Origin: Acinetobacter lwoffii
GTDB taxonomy: Bacteria; Pseudomonadota; Gammaproteobacteria; Pseudomonadales; Moraxellaceae
NCBI RefSeq assembly: GCF_024129435.1
Contig: NZ_JAMXXN010000020.1
Coordinates: forward strand, 1-50,934
DNA length: 50,934 nucleotides
Direction of reading: 5' to 3'
The position numbers were made by a program, and so were the translations under genes. Positions 27,566 through 36,632 of this stretch are shown here, in pieces (the stretch's first letter is position 1; each line of letters starts with the position of its first letter). The notes under the pieces are model-generated. The model did not search any database, was not told the origin of the DNA, and saw nothing but the letters and a program-made list of their open reading frames with translations.

Positions 27566-27916
27566 GTGAAATCTGTACTTGTTATATTAACCCAAGCCAA
27601 TCTGACCAGTCTGCAGGTGCATGAAAGCCTATCGGCTACGATGGTCCTGGCAACTTTTGGCGCAGAAGTTAAAGTCCTGCTACAAAGTGCTGCCCTCAGT
27701 TTGCTGCATTCAGACCTGCAATTTGACCAGGTGCATCATGCATTCAAACTGGCATCAAATATGGTCGACAGTTTCGAGTTTTATGATCTCACTCCGATTC
27801 TGATTGAGAAAAAAAACCAGCATTCCTCATTTGTGGCACAGAGCGAACAAGAAATCGAATTTATTGAGCTTAATTCTGAATTTATTCAAAGCTTTGATCA
27901 TGTGATGTATTGGTAA
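27566..27916 (+). CDS. tusC: Sulfur relay protein TusC
   Basis: TusC is the second subunit of the TusBCD sulfur relay hexamer. A GTG start at 27566 is preferred because it has a good ribosome binding site (AAGGAA at 27554-27559), and translation from it gives the family-like opening (M)KSVLVILTQAN; an earlier in-frame ATG at 27539 adds nine unrelated residues. The product is 116 aa with a DsrF-like fold. It lies 44 bp after tusD and 17 bp before tusB. Confidence 0.88.
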   Translation: MKSVLVILTQANLTSLQVHESLSATMVLATFGAEVKVLLQSAALSLLHSDLQFDQVHHAFKLASNMVDSFEFYDLTPILIEKKNQHSSFVAQSEQEIEFIELNSEFIQSFDHVMYW

Positions 27917-27933
27917 GGAACAAGGATATAAAA

Positions 27934-28218
27934 ATGTCAAATCACACACTTTATCTGATCCAATCCAGCTATTCGGCAACAGCGCAGATCCTAGAGCAAC
28001 TGGCTCAAACTTATACAATGGGTGATCAGGTCGTGCTGATGGGTGAAGCGGTTTTGCTGCTAGAGCATTCATTTCTTCAAAGCTTGCCGAAAATTCACAT
28101 ACTGAAAAATGATGCGGAGTTATTAGTACAGCCTTTGCCTGATCAGATAAAGCTTTTGAATTATGCGGATTTTGCAGATCTTTGCCTCGAGTTTAATCGC
28201 TGCATTTCAATGAAATAA
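27934..28218 (+). CDS. tusB: Sulfur relay protein TusB
   Basis: TusB completes the TusBCD complex. The ATG at 27934 follows an AAGGAT-type ribosome binding site and gives MSNHTLYLIQSS, matching TusB/DsrH starts (MLHTLxxSP). An ATG 24 bp upstream overlaps tusC and adds residues not expected in the family. The product is 94 aa. The segment GDQVVLMGEAVL corresponds to the conserved DAVLLxxDGVxA region. Confidence 0.85.
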   Translation: MSNHTLYLIQSSYSATAQILEQLAQTYTMGDQVVLMGEAVLLLEHSFLQSLPKIHILKNDAELLVQPLPDQIKLLNYADFADLCLEFNRCISMK

Positions 28219-28232
28219 TAAATGAGTTAGAT

Positions 28233-28544
28233 ATGAATTTAGAATTGGATCAAGATGGCCATCTGGTTGACTATACCATCTGGAATGAAGAAGTCGCTCA
28301 AGTGCTGGCCGATAGTCTGGAACTGAGCTTAACTCCTTGGCATTTTGAAATTCTGCAAGCGGTACGTCAGTTCTATCAGCAGTTTGGTCATTCACCAGCA
28401 ACACGACCACTTATTAAATTTTTAATGAAAACTGTCAGTGCCGATATCAATAATGCCATGCTTCAGGAAAAGTTTAATACTGGTCTAGTTGCCCGTCACT
28501 TAAGCCGTTTGGCTGGTGTACCCAAGCCTGCGAACTGTTTATAA
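28233..28544 (+). CDS. tusE: Sulfur relay protein TusE (DsrC family)
   Basis: TusE takes sulfur from TusD and hands it to the MnmA-tRNA complex. The 103 aa DsrC-like protein has DQDGHLVDYTIWNEEVAQVLA, LTPWHFEILQAVRQFY and RPLIKFL, all family hallmarks, and the essential penultimate Cys in the terminal PANCL. It is the last gene of the operon and is followed by a rho-independent terminator. Confidence 0.93.
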   Translation: MNLELDQDGHLVDYTIWNEEVAQVLADSLELSLTPWHFEILQAVRQFYQQFGHSPATRPLIKFLMKTVSADINNAMLQEKFNTGLVARHLSRLAGVPKPANCL

Positions 28545-28573
28545 AGATACTTAGCTTTTTAAAGTATGTATTT

Positions 28574-28603
28574 AAAGGCCCAAATCATATTTTGGGCTTT
28601 TTT
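28574..28603 (+). terminator. Rho-independent terminator after tusE
   Basis: The inverted repeat GCCCAAA (28578-28584) and TTTGGGC (28591-28597) is followed by a run of six T residues. It lies 30 bp after the tusE stop. It may also act on the convergent 160 aa gene, but the leftward T run is weaker. Confidence 0.85.
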
Positions 28604-28657
28604 ATGAGAGCAATTTTTAGGCTTAGAATAATGAAAGATGCATCTGGATCTAATTTT

Positions 28658-29140
28658 TCAAATTCGAGTTTGTTCTAATACTCGCAATGCCCGATGCAAT
28701 TCATGATCCATTTCAGGCAGAACCTTAATCAGAAAATCAATTTGTGCTTTCGCTTCGGCCTTGCTCACCAGTTGGGCCTCTACCAGTTTTTGCTGCTGAG
28801 TGATCAACAAACTGACTTGGTGAGGATCTGGTCGTTGTCCCTCACTTAAAGCGTTAATGATCTGAGTAAAGTCCAGATATAACTGTTCTTGTTGCTTTGA
28901 TAATTCGCTTTGCTTTGCAACCGTATCATTCTGTTCCTTATTCGTAGTTTGACTATTCTCAGGAGAGTTAACAGATATATAGCTTGCCGATTTTTCAGCT
29001 GGCAGGACCGGATCAGAATGGGTCTGATCAGTAAAATTCGTCCGATAGATTTCTTGTCGTACCTGATAACCAATACCCACTAAAGTCCCAAACAAGAGCA
29101 ATCCGATCATTACATAGAACAGAATTGTTTTATCATTCAT
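28658..29140 (-). CDS. Single-pass membrane protein of unknown function
   Basis: This 160 aa protein has one N-terminal transmembrane helix (about residues 7-25), a polar Ser/Asn/Gln-rich linker, and a C-terminal helical domain (about 80-158) rich in Leu, Gln and Glu. A likely topology is membrane-anchored with the helical domain in the periplasm. No family is recognised. It is 73 bp downstream of the beta-propeller gene on the same strand and may be co-transcribed with it. Confidence 0.75.
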   Translation of the reverse strand: MNDKTILFYVMIGLLLFGTLVGIGYQVRQEIYRTNFTDQTHSDPVLPAEKSASYISVNSPENSQTTNKEQNDTVAKQSELSKQQEQLYLDFTQIINALSEGQRPDPHQVSLLITQQQKLVEAQLVSKAEAKAQIDFLIKVLPEMDHELHRALRVLEQTRI

Positions 29141-29213
29141 TTTTATGTCCTCAGCTCAACAAAGACAGTCTTTATTTATTAAGAAGCTGTCTTTTTCGCT
29201 AATCGACGATTGA

Positions 29214-30455
29214 CTACGGCGTTGACCAGTCTGCTGGTGCATAACCAATCCGAACGCGTTGTGGATGATTTCCTACCGGTACACTCAGCACTTTATTGCC
29301 TGTGGCAAAATCAATCACTGTGACTACATCTGTTTCACTTTCTGAAATCACACAGCTACGACCATCCGGGCTTCGCGTCGCCCAATAAGGTTTACCTGCA
29401 GAAATCAGTTTCCCGGCTGTCAGCGTTTTGCGATCTACAATCGTAGCGTAGTTATCCATGGTCCCGGCAACACAGAGCTTTTCACCATCAGCACTGATTG
29501 ATAGGCCATGATGACGCGAATCATTCACCCATTTTGTCCGGTCTTTCGGAATACTGTCACTACCAGGCAGCTGTCCGATCCGGCTAATCTTGTTCTGGTT
29601 CAGATCGTATTCAATCAGACCATTAAAAAATGAAACTTGGGCATATAGTTTAGTTTCATCCTTGCTAAATACCATTGGTCGTACGGAGTTAGATAAATCT
29701 TTTCGACCAAATGCATCCAATGCAGGCCTGAAATCGATTTTTCTTACCACCTGATGCGTATTGGCATCTGCGATAGTGATAAAACGCTTACCTTTAGTAA
29801 AGTCTTGCCACTGTGCATCCATTGAGGTTTCAACATTGCCGATGGCAGAGTTCAGGATCTTGTTGCCGCCATCGAAGTAAATGTTTTCATGCGGTTTATC
29901 GCCAGTGCTGAAACGGCCTAACTCTTTACCGGTATGGATATCCAATACATGCACCACATTTCCTGAAGATGCAGATACGGCGACTCGCTGCCCATCTGGT
30001 GATACTGCCATATGGTCGGCACGGAAACCTTCAACTGGCATCCGCCAGTTAATCTTGCCGGTTTTGATATTAATTGATACCACATCGGCGAAACTTGGGC
30101 GTGATGCAACAACTGACTGACCATCTGGTGTCGAGTACATATCATCCACCAGCTGGTCATTGCCTTCACCGGCTGTGGTCTGAATATAAGTATAGGCAAT
30201 CAGTTTGATTGGATTCAGGTGAATTTCCTTAAGCCGCTCTTTCCGATCAGGAATCATGTTAATGACGCCTATTTTGCCAAAATCACCCGATGGACGAATC
30301 ACGGTTACTGTGCCATCCCAGTTATTTCCGACAAAGAAAACCTGCTGTGAATTGGCAGGTGCAGAAGCGGCCTGTACACTCGGCAACGCCGATAGTATCG
30401 CCATCGCAGATAATGTCAGGCAGAACCGTGGCCATTTTTTATTTTGAATTTTCAT
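29214..30455 (-). CDS. YncE-like periplasmic beta-propeller protein
   Basis: This 413 aa exported protein has a signal peptide (about 1-29, ending VQA) and a chain of beta-propeller blades. Each blade carries SPDGQ or ADGE turns, for example MAVSPDGQRVAVSASSG and a later SPDGRSCVIS, with HVLDIHTGKELGRF-type strands. This architecture matches the YncE/cytochrome-D1-like propeller group. No catalytic residues or heme motif are evident. YncE of E. coli is iron-regulated and periplasmic, but no Fur box was found here. An inverted repeat immediately upstream of the start codon carries the ribosome binding site in its loop. Confidence 0.85.
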   Translation of the reverse strand: MKIQNKKWPRFCLTLSAMAILSALPSVQAASAPANSQQVFFVGNNWDGTVTVIRPSGDFGKIGVINMIPDRKERLKEIHLNPIKLIAYTYIQTTAGEGNDQLVDDMYSTPDGQSVVASRPSFADVVSINIKTGKINWRMPVEGFRADHMAVSPDGQRVAVSASSGNVVHVLDIHTGKELGRFSTGDKPHENIYFDGGNKILNSAIGNVETSMDAQWQDFTKGKRFITIADANTHQVVRKIDFRPALDAFGRKDLSNSVRPMVFSKDETKLYAQVSFFNGLIEYDLNQNKISRIGQLPGSDSIPKDRTKWVNDSRHHGLSISADGEKLCVAGTMDNYATIVDRKTLTAGKLISAGKPYWATRSPDGRSCVISESETDVVTVIDFATGNKVLSVPVGNHPQRVRIGYAPADWSTP

Positions 30456-30457
30456 GC

Positions 30458-30474
30458 ATTATGCTCCGCATAAT
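30458..30474 (-). promoter_or_regulatory. Hairpin enclosing the ribosome binding site of the propeller gene
   Basis: The perfect repeat ATTATGC-TCC-GCATAAT lies 3 bp upstream of the ATG. Read in the mRNA sense, the loop and its edge contain GGAG, the only candidate Shine-Dalgarno sequence. The hairpin could control ribosome access or be a protein-bound operator. Confidence 0.45.
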
Positions 30475-30648
30475 AATTTATATTTTTGTTTTCATTCCTT
30501 GTTGTGTACACAGTCAGGCTATGTTTTAACTTATCTAATATACAAACGTATAAAATGATTTACTGTTATTTCCGACCAAAAAATATGCAGCCATTTTAAA
30601 TCTATCACTTCAGTTTCTATGAATTTAGGTGATCATCGTGCTTCGATC

Positions 30649-31116
30649 TTATGTATCGAGCACATCGAAAAACTGTGCATTGAGCACTTTAGCAAGATCA
30701 GCCGGCTTTAAGCTGATATCCAAGCCTCTTTTACCGCCACTGACATAGATCTTATCCAACTGTTCTGCGCTGGCATCAATCACCGTTTTTAATCGTTTCT
30801 TTTGACCAATGGGACTGATTCCGCCGACCAGATAACCGGTCAAGCGTTCTGCATGTTTAGGATCTGCCATCTGGAGTTTTTTGCATCCTACGGCCTGCGC
30901 TACTTTTTTCAGATTGAGTTGATGATGTACCGGCAATATGGCAACAAAATACTGTTTATCATCCGTGACTAATAAAGTTTTAAAGACTTCTTCCACCGAA
31001 AGCCCTAATTTTTCAGCAGCTTCTAACCCGAAACTTTTGGCATTGGCATCATGTTCATATTCATGAATGCTGTATTCGATTTTATTGGCTTTTAATAGTT
31101 TGCATGCAGGTGTCAT
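30649..31116 (-). CDS. ybaK: Cys-tRNA(Pro)/Cys-tRNA(Cys) deacylase YbaK
   Basis: YbaK hydrolyses mischarged Cys-tRNA(Pro) in trans. The 155 aa protein shows the family pattern: [21 protein letters not shown] (quoted in part), VFKTLLV, the catalytic-region Lys in [14 protein letters not shown], and [16 protein letters not shown] with the GG(I/V)SP motif. The C terminus has [17 protein letters not shown]. It is monocistronic, with a long gene-free region upstream of its start. Confidence 0.95.
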   Translation of the reverse strand: MTPACKLLKANKIEYSIHEYEHDANAKSFGLEAAEKLGLSVEEVFKTLLVTDDKQYFVAILPVHHQLNLKKVAQAVGCKKLQMADPKHAERLTGYLVGGISPIGQKKRLKTVIDASAEQLDKIYVSGGKRGLDISLKPADLAKVLNAQFFDVLDT

Positions 31117-32076
31117 AGAAAGTCTTGTTTGAGAGGAATCGCATGATTATATAAAGATTAGCTCAAGAAGTTAATTTAGATGAGGCAACTATAGAGCAAA
31201 TTTTACTTTAAGCTCGTATTCCGCTTCAATCAGGCCTATTTAGTTCAATCATTACGCTCTTCAATACTTTTAAACTTTTCTTGAAAAGATGATGGTGCGC
31301 AAAATTGCAACAAATGTATGCGTTTTTGCCACTATCTAAGCGTTAGGCAATTAATGGCTTCACTATATAGAAGACTTGAAGATGAACACATTCGTCACTT
31401 CGCCCATCTATACACATGAAGCATATAGGTCGAGCGTTTTATCTTAAACCTGCTGAGATTCAACCTTTATCTCCGGAAGAAGAAATAGATTCTTGTACAA
31501 TGTCTGTCATGAATACTTGAATTGAAAGTGATGTAACTAATTCCAATCTATTGGAAAAACAGACCTAGAAAAATCCAAGTAAAATAAGAGAAAACATCAT
31601 TAACATATTGTCTTATCTTATATTTTTAAATTTTCATCAAGTTTTGAGAAACGGTCGATAGCTTATATATAAAGAGGATAATCAGCACAACTCTAAAGTC
31701 AGAATGTAAAGAGTTTTCTATGCTATAGAAGTCGAACATTGCGGTAAAATCAGCCAGACAACTCTTGCTCAAAACTAAAAATATCACTAAAAGGAAGAAT
31801 TTAGCGTTAACATGAAGATACAGTTACATAAAGGATATTAACTGTTTTTGCCAATTGGGTTTACAATGAAAATAATCTGAATACCCAGCGAATTGTAATT
31901 TTTTAACATTGCCAAATCTCTGCAAAGTTTTCATTATAGCGCCACTGTTTGCTATATGCTTTCTACGTTAATTCAAAGAAATTATAAATAGTAATGTAGA
32001 AAATCATGCAATAATAAGCAGAGTTTGCAGACATCTTGCAAACAAACCCCGATACTTTTTAATTGGAGCATGCTGG
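31117..32076. other. Gene-poor stretch between ybaK and aroQ
   Basis: This 960 bp holds no convincing gene. A short ORF of 21 codons (ATG at 31354) ends at a TGA overlapping the ATG (31416) of a 34-codon ORF. The peptides look protein-like (charged, with a PLSPEEEID stretch), but neither has a good ribosome binding site nor a recognised family, so they may be debris of a decayed gene. The right end must hold the promoter of the aroQ-accB-accC operon and contains an inverted repeat at 32023-32043. Confidence 0.5.
32023..32043. promoter_or_regulatory. Inverted repeat upstream of aroQ-accBC
   Basis: GTTTGCA (32023-32029), a 7 bp spacer and TGCAAAC (32037-32043) form a perfect inverted repeat 34 bp before the aroQ start. 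The location fits an operator, or a leader hairpin, for the fatty-acid-synthesis operon. It lacks a following T run and so is not a terminator. Confidence 0.4.
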
Positions 32077-32532
32077 ATGAGTTCGACCATTTTGGTTATT
32101 CATGGACCGAATTTAAACTTGCTTGGGAAGCGCGAACCGGAAGTTTATGGTCACCTTAGTCTTGACGATATTAACCAGCAACTGATTGCTCAGGCTCAAC
32201 AAGCTACCTTACAACTCGATACTTTCCAGAGCAACTGGGAAGGTGCCATTGTTGACCGAATTCATCAAGCCCAGCAAGACGGCATTCAATATATCATTAT
32301 TAATCCAGCAGCATTGACCCATACCTCTGTTGCTGTTCGCGATGCCCTCCTTGGCGTTGCCATTCCTTTCATTGAAGTCCATCTGTCTAATGTGCATGCA
32401 CGTGAGGCATTCCGACATCATTCATACTTGTCCGATAAAGCCATCGGCGTGATCTGTGGTCTAGGTGCAAAAGGCTATGCTGCTGCCCTCGACTATATCA
32501 TTGAAAAAATACAACCTTCTACACAATCTTAA
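32077..32532 (+). CDS. aroQ: 3-dehydroquinate dehydratase type II
   Basis: AroQ converts 3-dehydroquinate to 3-dehydroshikimate in the shikimate pathway. The 151 aa length fits the dodecameric type II enzyme. Motifs seen are [17 protein letters not shown] at the N terminus, [50 protein letters not shown] and [11 protein letters not shown], covering the catalytic Tyr and His regions. It lies 16 bp upstream of accB, an arrangement common in gamma-proteobacteria. Confidence 0.97.
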   Translation: MSSTILVIHGPNLNLLGKREPEVYGHLSLDDINQQLIAQAQQATLQLDTFQSNWEGAIVDRIHQAQQDGIQYIIINPAALTHTSVAVRDALLGVAIPFIEVHLSNVHAREAFRHHSYLSDKAIGVICGLGAKGYAAALDYIIEKIQPSTQS

Positions 32533-32548
32533 TTAGGAATACTGTCTC

Positions 32549-32965
32549 ATGGATATCCGTAAAATCAAGAAACTCATCGACTTGATGATTGAATCTGACT
32601 TACAGGCGATCGAAGTTAAAGAAGGCGATCAATCGATTGCATTAACTCGTCGTAATCCAGTGGTTGCAGCAGCTGTTCCTGCGATGCCTGCACCAGCAGC
32701 CGAAGCGCCAGCAGCAAAATCTCCTCGCGGTGCTGTTGAAACTTCACCAATGGTCGGCGTGTTCTATGCAGCACCAAGCCCAGGTGAACCGACATTTGTT
32801 AAAGTTGGCCAGACCGTTTCTGCAGGCGATACGCTGGGTATTATCGAGGCAATGAAAATCATGAACCCGATTGAAGCTACTCAAAGCGGTGTGATTGAAG
32901 AAATTCTGGTGAAAAATGGTGAAGTGATTCAATTCGGTCAACCACTTTTCCGCTACCGCGCTTAA
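32549..32965 (+). CDS. accB: Biotin carboxyl carrier protein of acetyl-CoA carboxylase
   Basis: AccB carries the biotin that is carboxylated by AccC and used to make malonyl-CoA. The 138 aa protein begins MDIRKIKKLIDLMIESDLQAIEV (quoted in part, family start), has an Ala/Pro-rich linker at about 46-65, and a biotinyl domain. The biotinylation site EAMKIMNPIEA has the usual Met-Lys-Met arrangement changed at the third position to Ile, as in other AccB. It sits between aroQ (16 bp) and accC (18 bp). Confidence 0.96.
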   Translation: MDIRKIKKLIDLMIESDLQAIEVKEGDQSIALTRRNPVVAAAVPAMPAPAAEAPAAKSPRGAVETSPMVGVFYAAPSPGEPTFVKVGQTVSAGDTLGIIEAMKIMNPIEATQSGVIEEILVKNGEVIQFGQPLFRYRA

Positions 32966-32983
32966 TCACCCCGGGGATTTATA

Positions 32984-34348
32984 ATGTTGCAAAAAGTTTT
33001 AATTGCAAACCGTGGTGAAATTGCGTTACGCATCACCCGTGCTTGCAGAACTTTAGGGATCAAAACTGTAGGTGTCTATTCTGACGCAGACAAGGACCTG
33101 ATGCACTTACGTTTCTGTGATGAAGCAGTATGTATCGGCCCTGGTGCGAGCAGTGACAGCTACTTGAATATTCCTGCGATTATTACAGCTGCTGAAATTA
33201 CCGGCGCAGATGCAATCCATCCTGGTTATGGATTCCTCGCTGAAAATGCAGAATTTGCAGAAATCGTAGAAAATTCTGGTTTTATCTTTATTGGTCCGCG
33301 TCCGGAACATATTCGTTTAATGGGAAACAAGGTTTCTGCCATTATTGCCATGAAAAAAGCTGGTGTACCAACAGTACCGGGCTGCGACCATGCCGTAACG
33401 ATTCACAATGCCATGGCTGAAGCCAAAGAGATCGGTTTTCCACTGATTGTAAAAGCTGCTTCTGGCGGTGGTGGTCGTGGTATGCGTATCGTAGAAAATG
33501 TCGATACCCTGCTGGAATCTGTTCAGGCTGCACAGCGTGATGCAGAAATGTGGTTCGGTGATGATACGGTCTATATGGAACGTTTCCTGCAAAAGCCACG
33601 TCACGTCGAAGTGCAAGTACTTGCTGATGGTAATGGTCATGCGATTCATCTGTATGATCGTGACTGTTCACTACAGCGTCGCCATCAAAAAGTACTGGAA
33701 GAAGCACCAGCACCGAACTTACCAGAGCAAGCACGTGCTGATATTCTAGAAGCCTGTGTCAATGCCTGTAAATTGATGCAATATCGTGGTGCAGGTACAT
33801 TCGAATTCCTGTTTGAAGATGATGAGTTCTTCTTCATTGAAATGAATACGCGTGTTCAGGTTGAGCATCCGGTAACTGAAATGGTCACGGGTATCGATAT
33901 TATCGAACAGCAATTGCGTATTGCTGGCGGCTTAGGTCTGGATATTCAGCAAGAAGATGTCAAGGTTTTAGGACATGCGATTGAATGCCGTATTAACGCA
34001 GAAGATCCATCAACCTTCTTGCCTTCACCCGGCAAGATTGAGAGCTTCTATGCACCAGGCGGCGCAGGTATCCGCTTAGACTCGCACATCTACCCAGGCT
34101 ATAGCATTCCGCCGTATTATGACTCGATGATTGCCAAACTGATTTCGCATGGTAAGGATCGTGAGACGTCTATTTCTCGAATGAGAAATGCTTTGGAAGA
34201 AATGATTTTGACTGGCGTTAAAACCAATATTCCTTTGCATAAAGATTTAATCCTTCAGGATAAAAACTTCTGCAAACAGGCAATGGATATTCATTACCTA
34301 GAGAAGCATTTGTTAAAGCAGCTTGAAGGTGCTGAAGACAAAGCTTAA
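32984..34348 (+). CDS. accC: Biotin carboxylase subunit of acetyl-CoA carboxylase
   Basis: AccC carboxylates AccB-bound biotin using ATP and bicarbonate. The 454 aa ATP-grasp enzyme shows [14 protein letters not shown] at the start, [16 protein letters not shown], the glycine-rich ATP loop [14 protein letters not shown], the [19 protein letters not shown] stretch, and [20 protein letters not shown] with the catalytic Arg and Glu. It ends the operon and is followed by a strong terminator. Confidence 0.97.
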   Translation: MLQKVLIANRGEIALRITRACRTLGIKTVGVYSDADKDLMHLRFCDEAVCIGPGASSDSYLNIPAIITAAEITGADAIHPGYGFLAENAEFAEIVENSGFIFIGPRPEHIRLMGNKVSAIIAMKKAGVPTVPGCDHAVTIHNAMAEAKEIGFPLIVKAASGGGGRGMRIVENVDTLLESVQAAQRDAEMWFGDDTVYMERFLQKPRHVEVQVLADGNGHAIHLYDRDCSLQRRHQKVLEEAPAPNLPEQARADILEACVNACKLMQYRGAGTFEFLFEDDEFFFIEMNTRVQVEHPVTEMVTGIDIIEQQLRIAGGLGLDIQQEDVKVLGHAIECRINAEDPSTFLPSPGKIESFYAPGGAGIRLDSHIYPGYSIPPYYDSMIAKLISHGKDRETSISRMRNALEEMILTGVKTNIPLHKDLILQDKNFCKQAMDIHYLEKHLLKQLEGAEDKA

Positions 34349-34360
34349 ATCAAAGCTCAT

Positions 34361-34392
34361 AAAAAAACCGCTGTCATTCAGCGGTTTTTTTA
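34361..34392. terminator. Bidirectional terminator between accC and the convergent gene
   Basis: The stem CCGCT (34368-34372)/AGCGG (34380-34384) is flanked by A runs on the left and T runs on the right. It can stop transcription of accC and of the leftward 158 aa gene. Confidence 0.85.
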
Positions 34393-34403
34393 TTGTTTGC
34401 AAT

Positions 34404-34880
34404 TTAAGGCAATACGCGTCTGAGCACAGCAAAACATTGTTCGGCTTTTTCATTGGCGCAGAAGTTAATGGTATAAGGGTTTTGCCATTTCACAAAATAT
34501 TGCGAAATTTCACCAGACTGATCCACCTGATTGCCTGAACAGTCTTTTTCATTATTGTCATATTTTACTTGCAGAATCAGCGCTGGAATCTGCTGCGAAG
34601 GATCCTGTGCCGGCTGATAGTCATATAGCCCCGACGTCCACTCATCGCCACTTTTAATCACCACATTATTATTGCCTTTAAAATTATAATATTCGATACA
34701 TTTTTTATTATTCGGGATTTCCATTCCCCACAATCCGACAATTTCCGGACGGGTTTTCACAGTAAATGTATTTGGGATTTCAGCAGCTTTAGCAGGAGCA
34801 TTCGCTGGTTTTTTATTTTCTGTCGCCATTAGCCAAGGTGAGCTCATGAGTAAGATAAGGCTAAGACATATTTTTTTCAT
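34404..34880 (-). CDS. Exported protein of unknown function
   Basis: This is a secreted or periplasmic protein of 158 aa from the preferred ATG at 34880 (an ATG four codons earlier is possible). A signal peptide spans about the first 20 residues and is followed by a Pro/Ala/Lys-rich linker. The mature domain contains EIVGLWGMEIPNNKKCIEYYNF and paired Cys residues (in KKCIEYY, KDCSG, NFCAN and EQCFA, four in all) suggesting two disulfides. The pattern looks like a small beta-barrel, but I recognise no family. Confidence 0.75.
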   Translation of the reverse strand: MKKICLSLILLMSSPWLMATENKKPANAPAKAAEIPNTFTVKTRPEIVGLWGMEIPNNKKCIEYYNFKGNNNVVIKSGDEWTSGLYDYQPAQDPSQQIPALILQVKYDNNEKDCSGNQVDQSGEISQYFVKWQNPYTINFCANEKAEQCFAVLRRVLP

Positions 34881-35143
34881 ATTTACCGGCATCTTGTTAA
34901 CAATTGATTCTAAATTATCATATTTTTTGGGATCGTGTCCCGCTCTAACGCAATTTCAATACAGAGTCAGAAATTATTTATCACATTGTTTAAAAACATG
35001 GATTTCCTTTCTGACTTTTTTTGTATATATTTCGTATATAAGAATCTTAATAGTTCGCATTAATAACAGATTAATCAAACAATAAAATTATATTTTGGGT
35101 CAAACTTAGTTGCTGAACAAAGTGATCATTCACACTTAAAAAT

Positions 35144-36592
35144 TTGAATAGGATTTTAAATTTGCAATTAGCTCGAATAACAGAACAACAATTAAATCAT
35201 GAAACCTATGCTTATTTTGTCATTGTTTTCGCTGTTTTAGTCTGTTGTTTTATTGGGATCGCAACCAGACCAATTGAGTATCTGGCCTTATTGTGGCCGG
35301 CCAATGCTGCCTTGTTAGCCCTGTTCTTACGCTTTCCACATTTAAATAATATGGGAGGTTGGCTTGGTGCATTCAGCGCTTTTATGTTTGCAGATCTGAT
35401 CACCGGGAACAGCCTATTACAAAGCCTGTTTCTTACCTTGTCTAATCTGATCAGCACTATTGTCTCGATATTTTTTATTCGATATTTCAAGATTAATTAC
35501 AAATACTATAATACTGGTTATACATTCGTTCATTTATTTGGCATCTTCGCTTTTGCAGGCTGTCTGGCCAGTGCGGCTTTTGCAGTTCTCACCTTGCCAA
35601 ATCTACCCAATTCATTCATGACCAAAGAGAATTTATGGATTGATTTTGGTCTGTGGTGGACCGGTGAAATGGTGAATTATATTGTGTTTCTCCCTTTAAT
35701 CTTGGCATTCCCAAGAATAAAAGACATGCAGTATCTATTTAAAAACCGTCGTCAAAAACGTAATTACTTCAGCTATTTTTTACCTGCATCTTCAGTCGTG
35801 GCCTGTGTCATCATTACCAATATTTTTGCAGGCCCCGGCGCAATGCTCTACCCTCTGGCTGCACTGATCTGGGCTGCGTTGACCTATCGCCTGTTTAGCA
35901 TGACACTGATTAATGCGTTTGTGACTATTTTAACCTATTACAGCCTGACGCGGTTTTATGCCACAACGCATGACACCTTGGCAGATTCTACGATTTATAT
36001 TTCGCTCCGGATCGGGCTGTTTATGCTGGCCTTATCGCCGCTTATTCTTTGTATTATTAGTCAAAACCGCAATGAGCTGTTTAAACGGGTTCTCTATCTG
36101 GCCAATCATGACAGTCTGACCCGCACCATGAACCGTCATTTTTTCTTTCAGAAAGGTGAATATTTACTGCAATATGCCAACAGAATGGAATTTTCGGTCA
36201 TCATGCTGGATATTGATCATTTCAAACGTCTGAACGATGATTTTGGCCATCATGTCGGTGACAAGGTGCTGCAACATTTTGCGGAAATCATTCGCTGCAA
36301 TTTACGTGCTGAAGATCTGTTTGCACGAATTGGTGGGGAAGAATTTGTGCTGTTACTCTGGAATACCGAACCATCAGAAGCACGTCTTATTGCAGAACGG
36401 ATTCGTGATCTGGTGGAAAAAACCCCGATTTATCAATCAGATGGCTCGCCCCTGTATATTACCGTGAGTGTGGGCATCACTCATCAAAATGAACCGCAGG
36501 CCCAAGACCTGCAAAACCTGATCAATATTGCAGATCAAGCCTTGTATCAGGCCAAACATCGTGGGCGAAATCAGGTGGTGCTTGCATCTTGA
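35144..36592 (+). CDS. MASE1-GGDEF diguanylate cyclase
   Basis: This 482 aa membrane protein should make the second messenger cyclic di-GMP. The N-terminal ~300 residues are a multi-helix MASE1-like sensor (about eight transmembrane segments). The GGDEF domain occupies about 315-480. The active site is GGEEF, a fully active variant, and an intact inhibitory I-site (RAED) sits five residues before it, so product feedback is expected. Further GGDEF features are DSLTRTMNR, MLDIDHFKRLNDDFGHHVGD and VSVGIT. There is no EAL domain. It is a single gene with its own promoter region. Confidence 0.92.
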   Translation: MNRILNLQLARITEQQLNHETYAYFVIVFAVLVCCFIGIATRPIEYLALLWPANAALLALFLRFPHLNNMGGWLGAFSAFMFADLITGNSLLQSLFLTLSNLISTIVSIFFIRYFKINYKYYNTGYTFVHLFGIFAFAGCLASAAFAVLTLPNLPNSFMTKENLWIDFGLWWTGEMVNYIVFLPLILAFPRIKDMQYLFKNRRQKRNYFSYFLPASSVVACVIITNIFAGPGAMLYPLAALIWAALTYRLFSMTLINAFVTILTYYSLTRFYATTHDTLADSTIYISLRIGLFMLALSPLILCIISQNRNELFKRVLYLANHDSLTRTMNRHFFFQKGEYLLQYANRMEFSVIMLDIDHFKRLNDDFGHHVGDKVLQHFAEIIRCNLRAEDLFARIGGEEFVLLLWNTEPSEARLIAERIRDLVEKTPIYQSDGSPLYITVSVGITHQNEPQAQDLQNLINIADQALYQAKHRGRNQVVLAS

Positions 36593-36632
36593 GCCTAAAT
36601 GATCTACAACCTTGAAGCAGCAACACTAGGGA

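Noticed and set aside
31901..31960. Possible promoter elements upstream of aroQ (TTGCCA and TATAG/TATATG)
   Set aside because: Spacing is 19-20 bp for one pair and the other lacks a -35, so no promoter was assigned.
33107..33734. Several open frames antisense to accC
   Set aside because: They lie wholly inside a well-conserved gene, have no ribosome binding sites, and their composition is that of reverse-complement reading.
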